NCBI GenBank assembly: GCA_023380955.1
Contig: JAMCTB010000014.1
Coordinates: 1-13,773 of the forward strand
Source: Chloroflexota bacterium
GTDB taxonomy: Bacteria; Chloroflexota; UBA6077
Length of the DNA stretch: 13,773 nucleotides
Reading direction: 5' to 3'
Shown here: in pieces, positions 7,078 through 13,773 of the stretch
Layout: every line of letters starts with the position of its first letter
Position numbering within the stretch: position 1 is the stretch's first letter
Program-made: the position numbers and the translations under genes
The notes under the pieces: model-generated
Seen by the model: only the letters and a program-made list of their open reading frames with translations
What the model was told of the DNA's origin: nothing
The model's database searches: none

Positions 7078-7728
7078 ATGACTCACACGCTACACAGGCA
7101 GGGGTCGGTCGAGTCGCTGAAGAAGGACTACTGCGTCCTAGCGCTGGTGGCTCGCCAGTTCGATCTGGCCAACGACGAGCGGAAGGCCGCGGCCGTCAAG
7201 AGGCTGCAGGGGATTTGCGACACCATGGCGAGGCACGATCCGGTCAACCTGGGCAGCATCTACGTCCAGAGCGGTACCTACGCCCACGACATGACGGCCG
7301 AGGAGATCCGCGCCGGCCTGAAGCCCAACGGCTTCGTCCTGAGCACCTACGACGATGGAGAGAAGCTGAAGGCGGTGCTGGCGGAGCTGAAAGAGAAGGA
7401 CTTCGGCATCTCCATCACCGTCAGCGGCCTGGTCGACCAGGTATTCGAGAGCTGCGACGAGGTAGGCTTGCAGCCCCACACCATCTCCTACTCCCTGGGA
7501 GTCTGGGGCAAGAAGAAGCTCCTGCCCAGGATGGAGCTGCTGGAGATCACCAGCATGTGTGGCCACGCCATGACCTCTGCCAACCTGGTGAACAGGGCGA
7601 TCGCGGACATCAAGGCTGGGCGAACCACGGCCGCCGCGGCGGCCAAAGAGATCGCCAAACCCTGCGCCTGCGGCTGCTTCAACACCGCTCGGGCCGCCGA
7701 TCTGCTGCAGCAGGCGGCCTCGGCGTAA
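7078..7728 (+). CDS. conserved-looking Cys-rich protein of unknown function
   Basis: A 216-residue cytosolic protein that I do not recognise. Visible features: a helical N-terminus (VARQFDLANDERKAAAVKRL), an alternating alpha/beta middle with FGISITVSGLVDQVFESC (109-126) and HTISYSLGVWGKK (134-146), the motif MCGHAMTS (Cys161, His163) and a C-terminal CACGCF (Cys196, Cys198, Cys200). Cys161 plus the C-x-C-x-C triplet could hold an iron-sulfur cluster or another metal. The ATG at 7078 follows AGGAGGGGAGAG directly, a strong ribosome-binding site, and lies 12 bp after the ferredoxin-fusion stop, so the two genes are almost surely co-expressed and may form a complex. The residues from about 182 to 193 are Ala/Lys-rich, a likely helix leading into the Cys triplet. 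It could be an enzyme subunit or redox sensor; the sequence alone does not decide. Confidence 0.75.
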   Translation: MTHTLHRQGSVESLKKDYCVLALVARQFDLANDERKAAAVKRLQGICDTMARHDPVNLGSIYVQSGTYAHDMTAEEIRAGLKPNGFVLSTYDDGEKLKAVLAELKEKDFGISITVSGLVDQVFESCDEVGLQPHTISYSLGVWGKKKLLPRMELLEITSMCGHAMTSANLVNRAIADIKAGRTTAAAAAKEIAKPCACGCFNTARAADLLQQAASA

Positions 7729-7823
7729 GGAGGACCCATCGGAAAGGGGGTGATCGGGGATCTGGCGGGAAACTACCATCGACCCAGCAAGCTGAATAGC
7801 TGTGACGGAAGGAGTGAGTTTTC

Positions 7824-8924
7824 GTGAGGAATCGACTCTTCGCACTGTCTATCCTGGCTCTGGCAATCGCAATGGTGTCCCTGGCTGTAGCCTGTTCATC
7901 GGCGGCTCCGGCTCCCACTGCGGCCCCTGCAAAGCCGGCAGCGGCCCCCACCACGGCCCCCGCAGCTCCGGCGGCGGCTCCCACTGCGGCTCCGGCCGCG
8001 CCCACGGCTGCTCCCAAGCCCGCCTGGGCCCCCGAGAAGGACGTCGAGTTCGTCGTCCACGCTGCGGCGGGCGGCGGCAGCGACATTCAGGCCCGCATCA
8101 TGGAGAAGGTGATCAAGGACGAGAAGCTGTACCCCAAGAACGTGGCCGTGGTCAACAAGGTGGGGGGCAGCGGCGCCGTGGCCTTCGCCTACGTGTCCAG
8201 CAAGAAGGGAGATCCCTACTACTGGCTGACGGCGACCACCTCCTTCTTCACCACCCCGGCCCGGGGCCAGGTGCCCTTGGACCCCACCAAGGACTTCACC
8301 ATGCTGGCCCGCCTCTCCGATGACAACTTCACGGTCGTGGTGAAGAACGACTCGCCCTTCAAGAGCATGAAGGAGGTGGTCGACGCTGCCAAGGCGAAAC
8401 CGAAGGGCATCAAGTGGGGCGGCACCAACGTAGGCTCCGACGACCACATCTTCATGTACCTGCTGCAGAGGGCCGCCGGCATCGAGTTCAACTTCATCTC
8501 GACCCAGAGCGGCGGCGAGGTGGTGACCAACCTGCTGGGCGGCCACATCGACATCGCCAGCGCCAACCTGGCCGAGGTTCTCCCGCAGGTTGAGGCCAAG
8601 AAGGTCCGGTTGCTGGCCGTCGGCAGCGACAAGAAGCTGACCAAGTACCCCAACATCCCCACCCTGAAGGACCAAGGCATCAACATAAGCTACACCCAGA
8701 CCCGCATGATCGCGGCTCCTCCGGGGCTGCCGGCGGGCGCCCGCGAGTACATGTCCGGACTGCTCAAGAAGATGACTGCGGCCAAGGGCTGGAAGGAGTA
8801 CATCGACAAGAACGACCAGGAAGAGAACTGGATGGAAGGCGCTCAGCTCGACAGCTATGTGAAGGAGTTCAACGGCAACATCACTTCTATGGTTAAGGAG
8901 CTGGGGCTGGTCGAGAAGAAGTAG
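7824..8924 (+). CDS. tctC: tripartite tricarboxylate transporter substrate-binding lipoprotein, TctC family
   Basis: This 366-residue extracytoplasmic binding protein captures a carboxylate-type ligand and delivers it to the TctAB membrane part. Residues 1-24 are a lipoprotein signal peptide with lipobox LAVAC (Cys24). Residues 25-70 are a low-complexity Ala/Pro/Thr linker, a tether style common in Chloroflexota lipoproteins. The mature Bug/TctC fold begins with VEFVVHAAAGGGSDIQAR (74-91), carrying the family GGGSD motif, and continues with WGGTNVGSDDH, GGEVVTNLLGGHIDIASAN and IPTLKDQGI. Family substrates include citrate, aromatic acids and other carboxylates; the ligand here is unknown. The GTG start at 7824 has AAGGAG about 9 nt upstream. 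It lies 95 bp after the Cys-rich gene and is separated from tctB by a strong hairpin. Confidence 0.93.
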   Translation: MRNRLFALSILALAIAMVSLAVACSSAAPAPTAAPAKPAAAPTTAPAAPAAAPTAAPAAPTAAPKPAWAPEKDVEFVVHAAAGGGSDIQARIMEKVIKDEKLYPKNVAVVNKVGGSGAVAFAYVSSKKGDPYYWLTATTSFFTTPARGQVPLDPTKDFTMLARLSDDNFTVVVKNDSPFKSMKEVVDAAKAKPKGIKWGGTNVGSDDHIFMYLLQRAAGIEFNFISTQSGGEVVTNLLGGHIDIASANLAEVLPQVEAKKVRLLAVGSDKKLTKYPNIPTLKDQGINISYTQTRMIAAPPGLPAGAREYMSGLLKKMTAAKGWKEYIDKNDQEENWMEGAQLDSYVKEFNGNITSMVKELGLVEKK

Positions 8925-8931
8925 CAGTTGG

Positions 8932-8961
8932 AGGCTCGGGGGGAGGAATGCCCCCGAGCCT
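8932..8961 (+). terminator. hairpin between tctC and tctB, likely partial terminator or mRNA stabiliser
   Basis: An 11-bp perfect, very GC-rich stem (8932-8942 with 8951-8961) around an 8-nt loop (8943-8950) begins 7 bp after the tctC stop. Only a TTTCCC follows, so full termination is unlikely. Such hairpins between binding-protein and permease genes commonly make more binding protein than membrane subunit, by attenuation or by protecting the upstream mRNA end. Confidence 0.7.
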
Positions 8962-8967
8962 TTCCCT

Positions 8968-8973
8968 GGAGAG
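8968..8973 (+). promoter_or_regulatory. ribosome-binding site fixing the tctB start
   Basis: GGAGAG lies 7 nt before the ATG at 8981. The in-frame ATG at 8948 sits in the loop of the preceding hairpin with GGGAGG only 1 nt before it, too close to work, so 8981 is preferred. Confidence 0.6.
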
Positions 8974-8980
8974 ATCGCTC

Positions 8981-9436
8981 ATGAAGCGTGTGGACCTGGT
9001 TGTGTCGGTCGTGTTCTTCCTGATGGGCAGCTGGGTTCTATGGCAGGCCACCCTGCTGCCTCAGTTCAGCGTCTTCGGCCCCGGTCCAGAGTTCATGCCC
9101 AACGTGCTGGGCGTCCTGCTGCTGATCCTCTCTGCCGCGATGTTCGTCAACAGCTGGAGGAATCCACCATCGATCCCGGAGGGCTTCGTTCCCGATCGCA
9201 GCGGCATGGAGCGCATTGTGGTAATGGTCGTCGCTCTGTTCCTGTACACTGCCCTGCTGGAGGTCGTCGGTTACCTGCCCCTCACCTTCGCCTACGCGGC
9301 CTTCATGCTGCTCGCGATCTGGAAGTCTCGATGGTACGTTAGCCTGGTGGTAGCTGTGGTCATCACCTTCGTCTTCTACTGGAGCTTCGTGATGGTCCTC
9401 GGGGTGCCGGCCCCTAAGGGCATTCTGGGTATCTAG
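8981..9436 (+). CDS. tctB: tripartite tricarboxylate transporter small membrane subunit, TctB family
   Basis: This 151-residue integral membrane protein is the small subunit paired with TctA. Helices are visible at about 5-24, 39-58, 78-93, 95-113 and 118-140. The loop FGPGPEFMP (32-40) is the family's conserved GPG-x-FP-type loop after the first helix. The length is normal for TctB. It lies between tctC and tctA, with 6 bp to the earliest tctA start. TctB is poorly conserved, so the call rests on helix pattern, loop and gene order together. Confidence 0.9.
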   Translation: MKRVDLVVSVVFFLMGSWVLWQATLLPQFSVFGPGPEFMPNVLGVLLLILSAAMFVNSWRNPPSIPEGFVPDRSGMERIVVMVVALFLYTALLEVVGYLPLTFAYAAFMLLAIWKSRWYVSLVVAVVITFVFYWSFVMVLGVPAPKGILGI

Positions 9437-9442
9437 CACCTC

Positions 9443-10966
9443 TTGAGAAGGGGGTGGTTCACCCTGGAAAACTTCACCAATCTCATGATGGGTTTCTCCG
9501 TCGCCCTCACCCCGGAGAATCTGGTGGCGGCCTTTCTGGGCGCCTTCCTGGGGACCATCGTGGGGGCCATGCCCGGGCTCGGCTCCAGCGCGGGGATCGC
9601 GGTGCTGGTCCCGATCAGCTTCAACTACGATGCTACCACCGCGCTGATCCTGATGGCCGGGGTCTACTACGGCTGCATGTACGGCGGCACCATCACCTCG
9701 GTGCTGGTGAACCTGCCGGGAGAGTCGGCCACCGTGATGACCTGCCTCGACGGCTACCAGTTGGCCAGGAAGGGAGAGGCGGGCAAGGCCCTGGGGGTAG
9801 CCCAGATCGGCTCTTTCATCGCCGGGACTCTCGGGGTCGTAGCTTTGATGCTGATCGCTCCGCCCCTGGCCGACTTCGCCCTCAGCTTCGGCCCCCCCGA
9901 GTACTTCGCTCTTATGGTGCTGGGGCTCACGGTGCTGGCGAGCCTGGGCAGCGGTTCCGTTGTGAAGAGTCTCCTCATGGCGGTTTTCGGGCTGCTGCTC
10001 TCCCAGGTCGGCACGGACCCCGTTGGAGGTGCGGCTCGTTTCACCTTCAACAATATCGCCTTCCTCAACGGGATCGAGTTCATCCCGGTCGCCGTCGGGT
10101 TGTTCGCCATCGGCGAGCTGCTGATCACGGCTGAGAAGAGCACCAACTTGCAGTTCGGCAAGTTCAGCCTTCGAAGCATGATCCCTACTGCTGCTGAGTG
10201 GGCCAGGTGCACGGGCGCCTGGATTCGTGGAGGGATTATCGGGTTCGTCGTGGGCGTTCTGCCTGGAGCGGGCGCTACCATCGCCTCCTTCATCTCCTAC
10301 GCCGTGGAGAAGAAGGCCTCCAAGCACCCGGAGAAGTTCGGGACAGGTATGGTGGAAGGGGTAGCAGGACCCGAGGCGGCCAACAACGCGGCCTCGGCCG
10401 GTGCCATGGTCCCGCTGCTCACCTTGGGCGTGCCGGGATCGGGGTCCACGGCCGTCATGCTGGGGGCGCTGATGATCCATGGCCTTCGTCCGGGCCCCCT
10501 GCTGTTCCAGCAGAACCCGGAGTTCGTCTGGGGTCTGATCGCCAGCATGTACATCGGCAACATCGTGCTGCTGATCCTGAACATGCCGCTGGTGCCCATG
10601 TTCACCAGCATCCTGCGGATACCCTACCCGGTGTTGGCGCCGATCATCATCGTCGTCTCCTTCATCGGGGTCTACGGCATCAACAACAGCGTCTTCGACG
10701 TCTGGGTGATGTTCGTCTTTGGGGTGCTGGGCTACTTCTTCAAGAAGTTCGACTATCCGGTGGCTCCGACGGTGCTGGCCCTGGTGCTGGGCGACCTGCT
10801 GGAGCGCTCTCTACGCCAGTCGCTGGCCATATCTCAGAATGATCCCACCATATTCTTCGCCCGTCCTATCTCGGCGACGCTGCTTCTGATCGGTCTGGTT
10901 TCCCTGACCTCGCCGCTGATTCGGTATGCGTGGAACCGACGGAAGGGAGCCGCGGTCACCGTCTAG
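9443..10966 (+). CDS. tctA: tripartite tricarboxylate transporter large membrane subunit, TctA family
   Basis: This large polytopic membrane subunit (507 residues from the earliest start) forms the transport path for the carboxylate, using an ion gradient. Family motifs are clear: GTIVGAMPGLGSSAGIAV (37-54), GCMYGGTITSVLVNLPGES near 76, GVLPGAGATIASFISYAVEKK near 272 (shown in part) and LGVPGSGSTAVMLGALMIHG near 329. About ten or more helices follow from the hydrophobic pattern. The start is uncertain. TTG at 9443 is the first standard start but has no good ribosome site. CTG at 9464 has AAGGGGGTGG 6 nt upstream and gives the N-terminus (M)ENFTNLMMGFSVALTPENL, which fits the family; ATG at 9485 would trim the first helix. 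The gene ends just before the long hairpin at 10979 and is the last of the plus-strand operon. Confidence 0.93.
   Translation: MRRGWFTLENFTNLMMGFSVALTPENLVAAFLGAFLGTIVGAMPGLGSSAGIAVLVPISFNYDATTALILMAGVYYGCMYGGTITSVLVNLPGESATVMTCLDGYQLARKGEAGKALGVAQIGSFIAGTLGVVALMLIAPPLADFALSFGPPEYFALMVLGLTVLASLGSGSVVKSLLMAVFGLLLSQVGTDPVGGAARFTFNNIAFLNGIEFIPVAVGLFAIGELLITAEKSTNLQFGKFSLRSMIPTAAEWARCTGAWIRGGIIGFVVGVLPGAGATIASFISYAVEKKASKHPEKFGTGMVEGVAGPEAANNAASAGAMVPLLTLGVPGSGSTAVMLGALMIHGLRPGPLLFQQNPEFVWGLIASMYIGNIVLLILNMPLVPMFTSILRIPYPVLAPIIIVVSFIGVYGINNSVFDVWVMFVFGVLGYFFKKFDYPVAPTVLALVLGDLLERSLRQSLAISQNDPTIFFARPISATLLLIGLVSLTSPLIRYAWNRRKGAAVTV
9448..9457 (+). promoter_or_regulatory. near-consensus Shine-Dalgarno pointing to a CTG start of tctA
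   Basis: AAGGGGGTGG differs from AAGGAGGTGA by two bases and lies 6 nt before CTG 9464. It lies downstream of the TTG at 9443, so it cannot serve that start. Confidence 0.4.
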
Positions 10967-10978
10967 AGACCGAGACAA

Positions 10979-11043
10979 ACAGGAAAACAGGATGGGCAGG
11001 AAGAGACCCCCAAAGGGTCCTCCTGCCCATCCTGTTTTCCTGT
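10979..11043. terminator. long bidirectional hairpin between convergent operons
   Basis: A perfect 23-bp inverted repeat (10979-11001 with 11021-11043) encloses a smaller GACCC/GGGTC stem (11005-11009 with 11015-11019). It lies 12 bp after the tctA stop and 14 bp from the stop of the convergent transporter gene. The CCTGTTTTCCTGT arm and following ATCCTGTTT on the plus strand resemble the ATCCTGT-type dispersed repeats found in many bacteria. It is well placed to end transcription from both sides, although the T-run is interrupted. Confidence 0.7.
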
Positions 11044-11057
11044 CTATCCTGTTTCCG

Positions 11058-11936
11058 TCAACCGCGGGCCAGCCCTATCATGGTCACCCCCAGGGCGATC
11101 AGCAGCGACCCCGCCAGCTTGGAACGCCCGTAGCTCTCCTTCAGCAGCACCGTCCCCATGCCGGCCCCGAACACCACGCTCAGCTCCCGGGCCGCCGCCA
11201 CGTAGCTTACCTTGCTCATCGTCATGGCGTAGAGGACCATGACGTAGGTGAAGACCATCAGGAAGCCGACCACCGCGATGGGAAGGGCGTTGGCGTGCAG
11301 CTCGGTCTTGACGGCCTTCAACCCGCTGGTCCAGAGGACGTAGGGGCCGTACAGCAGGCTGTAGAGGGCCGTGAACAGGTACATGTAGACCAGGGGGTCC
11401 AGGTAGCCGACCCCGACCTTGTCCACCACGGTGTAGAGGGAGATCAGCAACCCCGAGAAGAGGGCGATGCGGGTCGGCCTGGTTCGGAGGGAGCGGAGGG
11501 GGAGCAGCAGCCCCTGCCAGGAGATCTCCCGCAGGTGCAGGATGTAGACGCCACACACCACCGCCAGGATGCCGGCTAGGCCGACGGCCGAGGGCCTCTC
11601 TCCCAAGAACGCCACCGCCCAGACCGGCACCAGGAGGGGGCCGGTACCACGGGCAAGGGGGTACACCAGCGATAGGTCGCCCACAGAGTAGCCCCGCCCC
11701 AGGAAGGCGAAGTAGAAGGTGTGGATGGTGCCGGAGGCCGCCACCACGTACCAGGCCTCTCGGGGGATGGGCTGGCGGCCCACCAACAGCAGGAAGGCGG
11801 GCAGATAGAGCAGTACGGCGGCCACCCCGAAAAGCCAGGCGAAGGAGGGTTTGTCCTTGGCCCGCTTGTACAGAAAGTTCCAGGCGGCGTGGAGAAGGGC
11901 GGCGGCGATGACCAGGGCCAGGGCAAGAGTTGTCAT
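11058..11936 (-). CDS. EamA/DMT-family transporter
   Basis: This 292-residue membrane protein of the drug/metabolite transporter superfamily has about ten helices in two repeats. Diagnostic stretches: ALLHAAWNFLYKRAKDK (residues 13-29), GYSVGDLSLVYPLARGTGPL near 82, which is the conserved end-of-helix Pro/Ala/Arg region of the first repeat, and SYVAAARELSVVFGAGMG near 244, its counterpart in the second. The subgroup with AAWN...K and YPLARG is usually annotated as an EamA family exporter or uptake protein with unknown substrate. It begins 6 bp after the stop of the amidohydrolase gene, with no strong ribosome site of its own, so translation is probably coupled. It may carry the amino acid, acyl product or substrate of that enzyme (inference). 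The reading frame is intact, unlike the EamA gene at the left end. Confidence 0.88.
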   Translation of the reverse strand: MTTLALALVIAAALLHAAWNFLYKRAKDKPSFAWLFGVAAVLLYLPAFLLLVGRQPIPREAWYVVAASGTIHTFYFAFLGRGYSVGDLSLVYPLARGTGPLLVPVWAVAFLGERPSAVGLAGILAVVCGVYILHLREISWQGLLLPLRSLRTRPTRIALFSGLLISLYTVVDKVGVGYLDPLVYMYLFTALYSLLYGPYVLWTSGLKAVKTELHANALPIAVVGFLMVFTYVMVLYAMTMSKVSYVAAARELSVVFGAGMGTVLLKESYGRSKLAGSLLIALGVTMIGLARG

Positions 11937-11942
11937 GAATGG

Positions 11943-13520
11943 TTAAGGTCTGAGGCTCCGGCCCGGGTGGACTCCGGTGTGCTTGCCCTCCTTCACCACC
12001 ACGGTGCCGTTGACCACTACCCAGTTGATCCCCTCCGGGAACCGGTGCGGATCCTCGTAGCTGGCCCTATCGATCACCCTGGCGGGGTCGAAGACCACCA
12101 GGTCCGCTGCCATGCCGGCGGCGATCCTGCCCCGGTCGCGCAGTCGCAGCCGGTCGGCGGCCGACGACGTAGCCTTCCGGATCGCCTCCTCCAGCCGCAG
12201 CACCTTCTGCTCCCGGACGTGGTAGCCCAGCACCCGTGGGAAGGTGCCGTACAGCCGCGGATGGGGCTTCTCTCCCAGCAGACCGTCGGTCCCGAAGCTG
12301 CCCCGCGGGTGGGCCATGATCCGCCGGAGCACCTCCTCCGACTGGTGGAAGATGATCATTGAGGCGTTCATCTCCTCCTCCACCAGGATCCGGATCGCCA
12401 CCTCCAGGGGGGTCGTCCCCGTCTCCCTGGCCAGATCCCGCAGGTTACGGCCCACCTTGTCCCGGTTCCTGGGGGAGCCTACCGAGGAGATGGCGATGTT
12501 CCAGTCGGCCACGATGCCGAAGCTCTGCCACCGGCCGACGCCGTTCTCCACGTCGTGGAGGATGCGGGGCCGCTGAGCGGGATCGGTCAGCCGCTGCAGC
12601 GCCGCCGCCGTGCCCCCCTCCTGCACCCAGGCCGGCAGGATGGCGCTCAGCATGGTGTTGCCCGCCGGGTAGGGGTATTGCTCGAAGGTGATATCCAGCC
12701 CCTCGGCGATGGCGCGATCCACGGCAGCCACCGCCGCCTCGGCCTTTGGCCAGTTCTTCACCCCGGTCACCTTGAAGTGGGAGATGTGGGTCCGAACCCC
12801 TGTGTCCCGGGCTACCTGGAGCACCTCGTCCAGGCTCTCCAGGACGTAGTTGGCCTCGTTGCGGATGTGGTAGACCACGGCCCCCCCGAGCCTCTGGACG
12901 ACCCGCCCGACGTAGTTCAGCTCCTCCCGGTTGGCGAAGAGGCTGGGGACGTAGATGAGACCGTAGGAGACGTCGGTGGCGCCGTCGGCGAAGGCCTGCT
13001 CGATCAACTCCCCCATCCGGGCGAGGTCGTGGGAGCTTGCCGCATCGGACCTGGTCCCCAGGACGTTCATGCGGACGGTCCCGTGGCCCACCATGGAGGC
13101 CACGTTGCAGGAGACCGCGCCATCGAAGCGGGACAGGTACTGGGCCATGGTCTCCCAGTCCCAGTCGATTTGCGGCGAGCCGGCGAGACCGGCCAGGAAC
13201 TGCCGGTACTCGGGGATCAACTCCCTCCTGAGCGGCGCCATCGAGTAGCCGTCCTGCCCCATGACGTCGGTGGTGATCCCCTGCATCACCTTGGGCGCTC
13301 CGTCGGGCTCGGCCAGCAGCATGATATCGGAATGGCTGTGGAGATCGATGAAGCCAGGGCACACTACCTGGCTCGCGGCGTCGATCTCCACCTTGCCCCC
13401 TTGGCCCTCTAGCTCCCCAACTGCCTCTACTCGGTTCCCTACCACCGCTACGTCGCCCGGATACCCGGGCTCGCCGGTTCCATCGATCACCAGTCCCTTG
13501 CGAATCACGAGGTCGTACAT
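11943..13520 (-). CDS. D-aminoacylase-like amidohydrolase (N-acyl-D-amino-acid deacylase family)
   Basis: This 525-residue cytosolic zinc-type amidohydrolase resembles N-acyl-D-amino-acid deacylases, which release an acid and a D-amino acid from N-acyl-D-amino acids. Visible features: a beta-sandwich start MYDLVIRKGLVIDGTG; the metal site HSHSD (His61, His63); the loop GITTDVMGQDGYSMAP, where Asp90 takes the place of the Cys ligand of classic D-aminoacylases (GNCG); YHIRNE (His218); HISHFK (His248); and GTDG (Asp412), the catalytic-type Asp. The C-terminal sandwich ends AAGMAADLVVFDPARV...NGTVVVKEGKHTG (joined here), a typical amidohydrolase tail. The ATG at 13520 has GGAGGG 6 nt upstream. 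It leads a two-gene operon with the DMT transporter. The Cys-to-Asp change means substrate specificity should not be copied from classic D-aminoacylase; D-glutamate- or D-aspartate-type deacylases and other amidases remain possible. Confidence 0.87.
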   Translation of the reverse strand: MYDLVIRKGLVIDGTGEPGYPGDVAVVGNRVEAVGELEGQGGKVEIDAASQVVCPGFIDLHSHSDIMLLAEPDGAPKVMQGITTDVMGQDGYSMAPLRRELIPEYRQFLAGLAGSPQIDWDWETMAQYLSRFDGAVSCNVASMVGHGTVRMNVLGTRSDAASSHDLARMGELIEQAFADGATDVSYGLIYVPSLFANREELNYVGRVVQRLGGAVVYHIRNEANYVLESLDEVLQVARDTGVRTHISHFKVTGVKNWPKAEAAVAAVDRAIAEGLDITFEQYPYPAGNTMLSAILPAWVQEGGTAAALQRLTDPAQRPRILHDVENGVGRWQSFGIVADWNIAISSVGSPRNRDKVGRNLRDLARETGTTPLEVAIRILVEEEMNASMIIFHQSEEVLRRIMAHPRGSFGTDGLLGEKPHPRLYGTFPRVLGYHVREQKVLRLEEAIRKATSSAADRLRLRDRGRIAAGMAADLVVFDPARVIDRASYEDPHRFPEGINWVVVNGTVVVKEGKHTGVHPGRSLRP

Positions 13521-13536
13521 TGCTGACCCTCCATGC

Positions 13537-13559
13537 CCCTGGGCAAGAGATTGCCAGGG
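13537..13559 (-). promoter_or_regulatory. leader hairpin beside the amidohydrolase ribosome-binding site
   Basis: GGCAA/TTGCC arms (13542-13546 with 13551-13555, loop 13547-13550) extend across a one-base bulge by CCCT/AGGG. The hairpin stops 4 nt before the GGAGGG (complement of 13527-13532), so it could affect ribosome access. Weak evidence beyond the symmetry itself. Confidence 0.35.
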
Positions 13560-13659
13560 TTCCCCGCGTACTGGCTAGTGAGAGTGAAAGTCTTGGGTTC
13601 CGTTGCCAGGTCCGGGGTGCCAACTGCCGTCAGGTCGTATCCGTCGATTCCGGCACGCC

Positions 13660-13689
13660 ATTGTAGGCACGCCGGAGAAAGGGGGTCAA
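13660..13689 (-). promoter_or_regulatory. sigma70-type promoter for the amidohydrolase-DMT operon
   Basis: On the minus strand: TTGACC (complement of 13684-13689), an 18-nt spacer and TACAAT (complement of 13660-13665). Transcription would start near 13653, with a leader of about 130 nt. Nothing else is supported in 13521-13773. Confidence 0.55.
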
Positions 13690-13773
13690 GGTTGTCCTCC
13701 CGCGATCGGGAGCCCGGTCGAGGCCGATGGTCTCGCCTAGCAACTCCAAGTTGGCCTCGTGGGCAAGCCATGG

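Noticed and set aside
8948..8980. ATG at 8948 as the tctB start
   Set aside because: It is in a hairpin loop with the ribosome site only 1 nt away; ATG 8981 has proper spacing and gives a normal TctB N-terminus.
9038..10480. 480-residue minus-strand frame
   Set aside because: Antisense to tctB and tctA; the translation is Glu/His/Gln/Arg-rich without fold-like pattern, a typical GC-rich shadow.
12445..13623. 392-residue minus-strand frame and a 285-residue plus-strand frame at 12555-13412
   Set aside because: Both overlap the intact amidohydrolase, which has clear catalytic motifs; these frames have none.
13505..13771. minus-strand frame of 88 residues at the right edge
   Set aside because: It covers the amidohydrolase promoter, leader and start codon, has no recognisable motif and no ribosome site.

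Overview
The window is GC-rich bacterial DNA with tightly packed genes, GTG/TTG starts and no RNA genes, CRISPR arrays or insertion sequences that I can see. The long Ala/Pro/Thr linker after the lipobox of the TctC-like lipoprotein is a style often seen in Chloroflexota. Together with the iron-sulfur proteins and the transporter types, it suggests a Chloroflexota-like or similar environmental, possibly anaerobic, bacterium. That assignment is an inference from style, not a marker-gene result.

Layout. 1-406: no convincing gene, but a perfect 44-bp palindrome with an EcoRI-type centre and one doubtful small reading frame. 407-2088 (minus strand): a sugar phosphate isomerase/epimerase-like TIM-barrel gene followed 3 bp later by an EamA/DMT transporter broken by a one-base frameshift. 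2263-3378 (plus): an endonuclease III-related HhH-GPD glycosylase whose natural end has been lost into two hairpin repeats; its frame then runs about 310 bp antisense into the next gene. 3067-5847 (minus): a 926-residue membrane sensor histidine kinase (Cache-like sensor, HAMP, GAF, PAS, HisKA, HATPase) with no response regulator beside it. 5848-6348: the control region between the kinase and the plus-strand operon, with a good sigma70-type promoter and a leader of about 210 nt.

6349-10966 (plus) is the most interesting block. A ferredoxin fused to an unrecognised alpha/beta-looking domain is followed 12 bp later by an unrecognised Cys-rich protein (CGH plus CxCxC), then by a complete tripartite tricarboxylate transporter: binding lipoprotein TctC, small membrane subunit TctB and large membrane subunit TctA. 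A strong hairpin between tctC and tctB probably lowers expression of the membrane subunits relative to the binding protein. Ordering and spacing suggest the two iron-sulfur/Cys-rich proteins work on, or sense, the imported carboxylate, but their function is unknown.

10979-11043 is a long hairpin ending this operon against a convergent minus-strand pair: a D-aminoacylase-like amidohydrolase (11943-13520), with its own promoter at the right edge, followed 6 bp later by an EamA/DMT-type transporter. The window thus holds two enzyme-plus-DMT pairs and one high-affinity carboxylate importer, a layout that fits scavenging of small organic acids or acylated amino acids.
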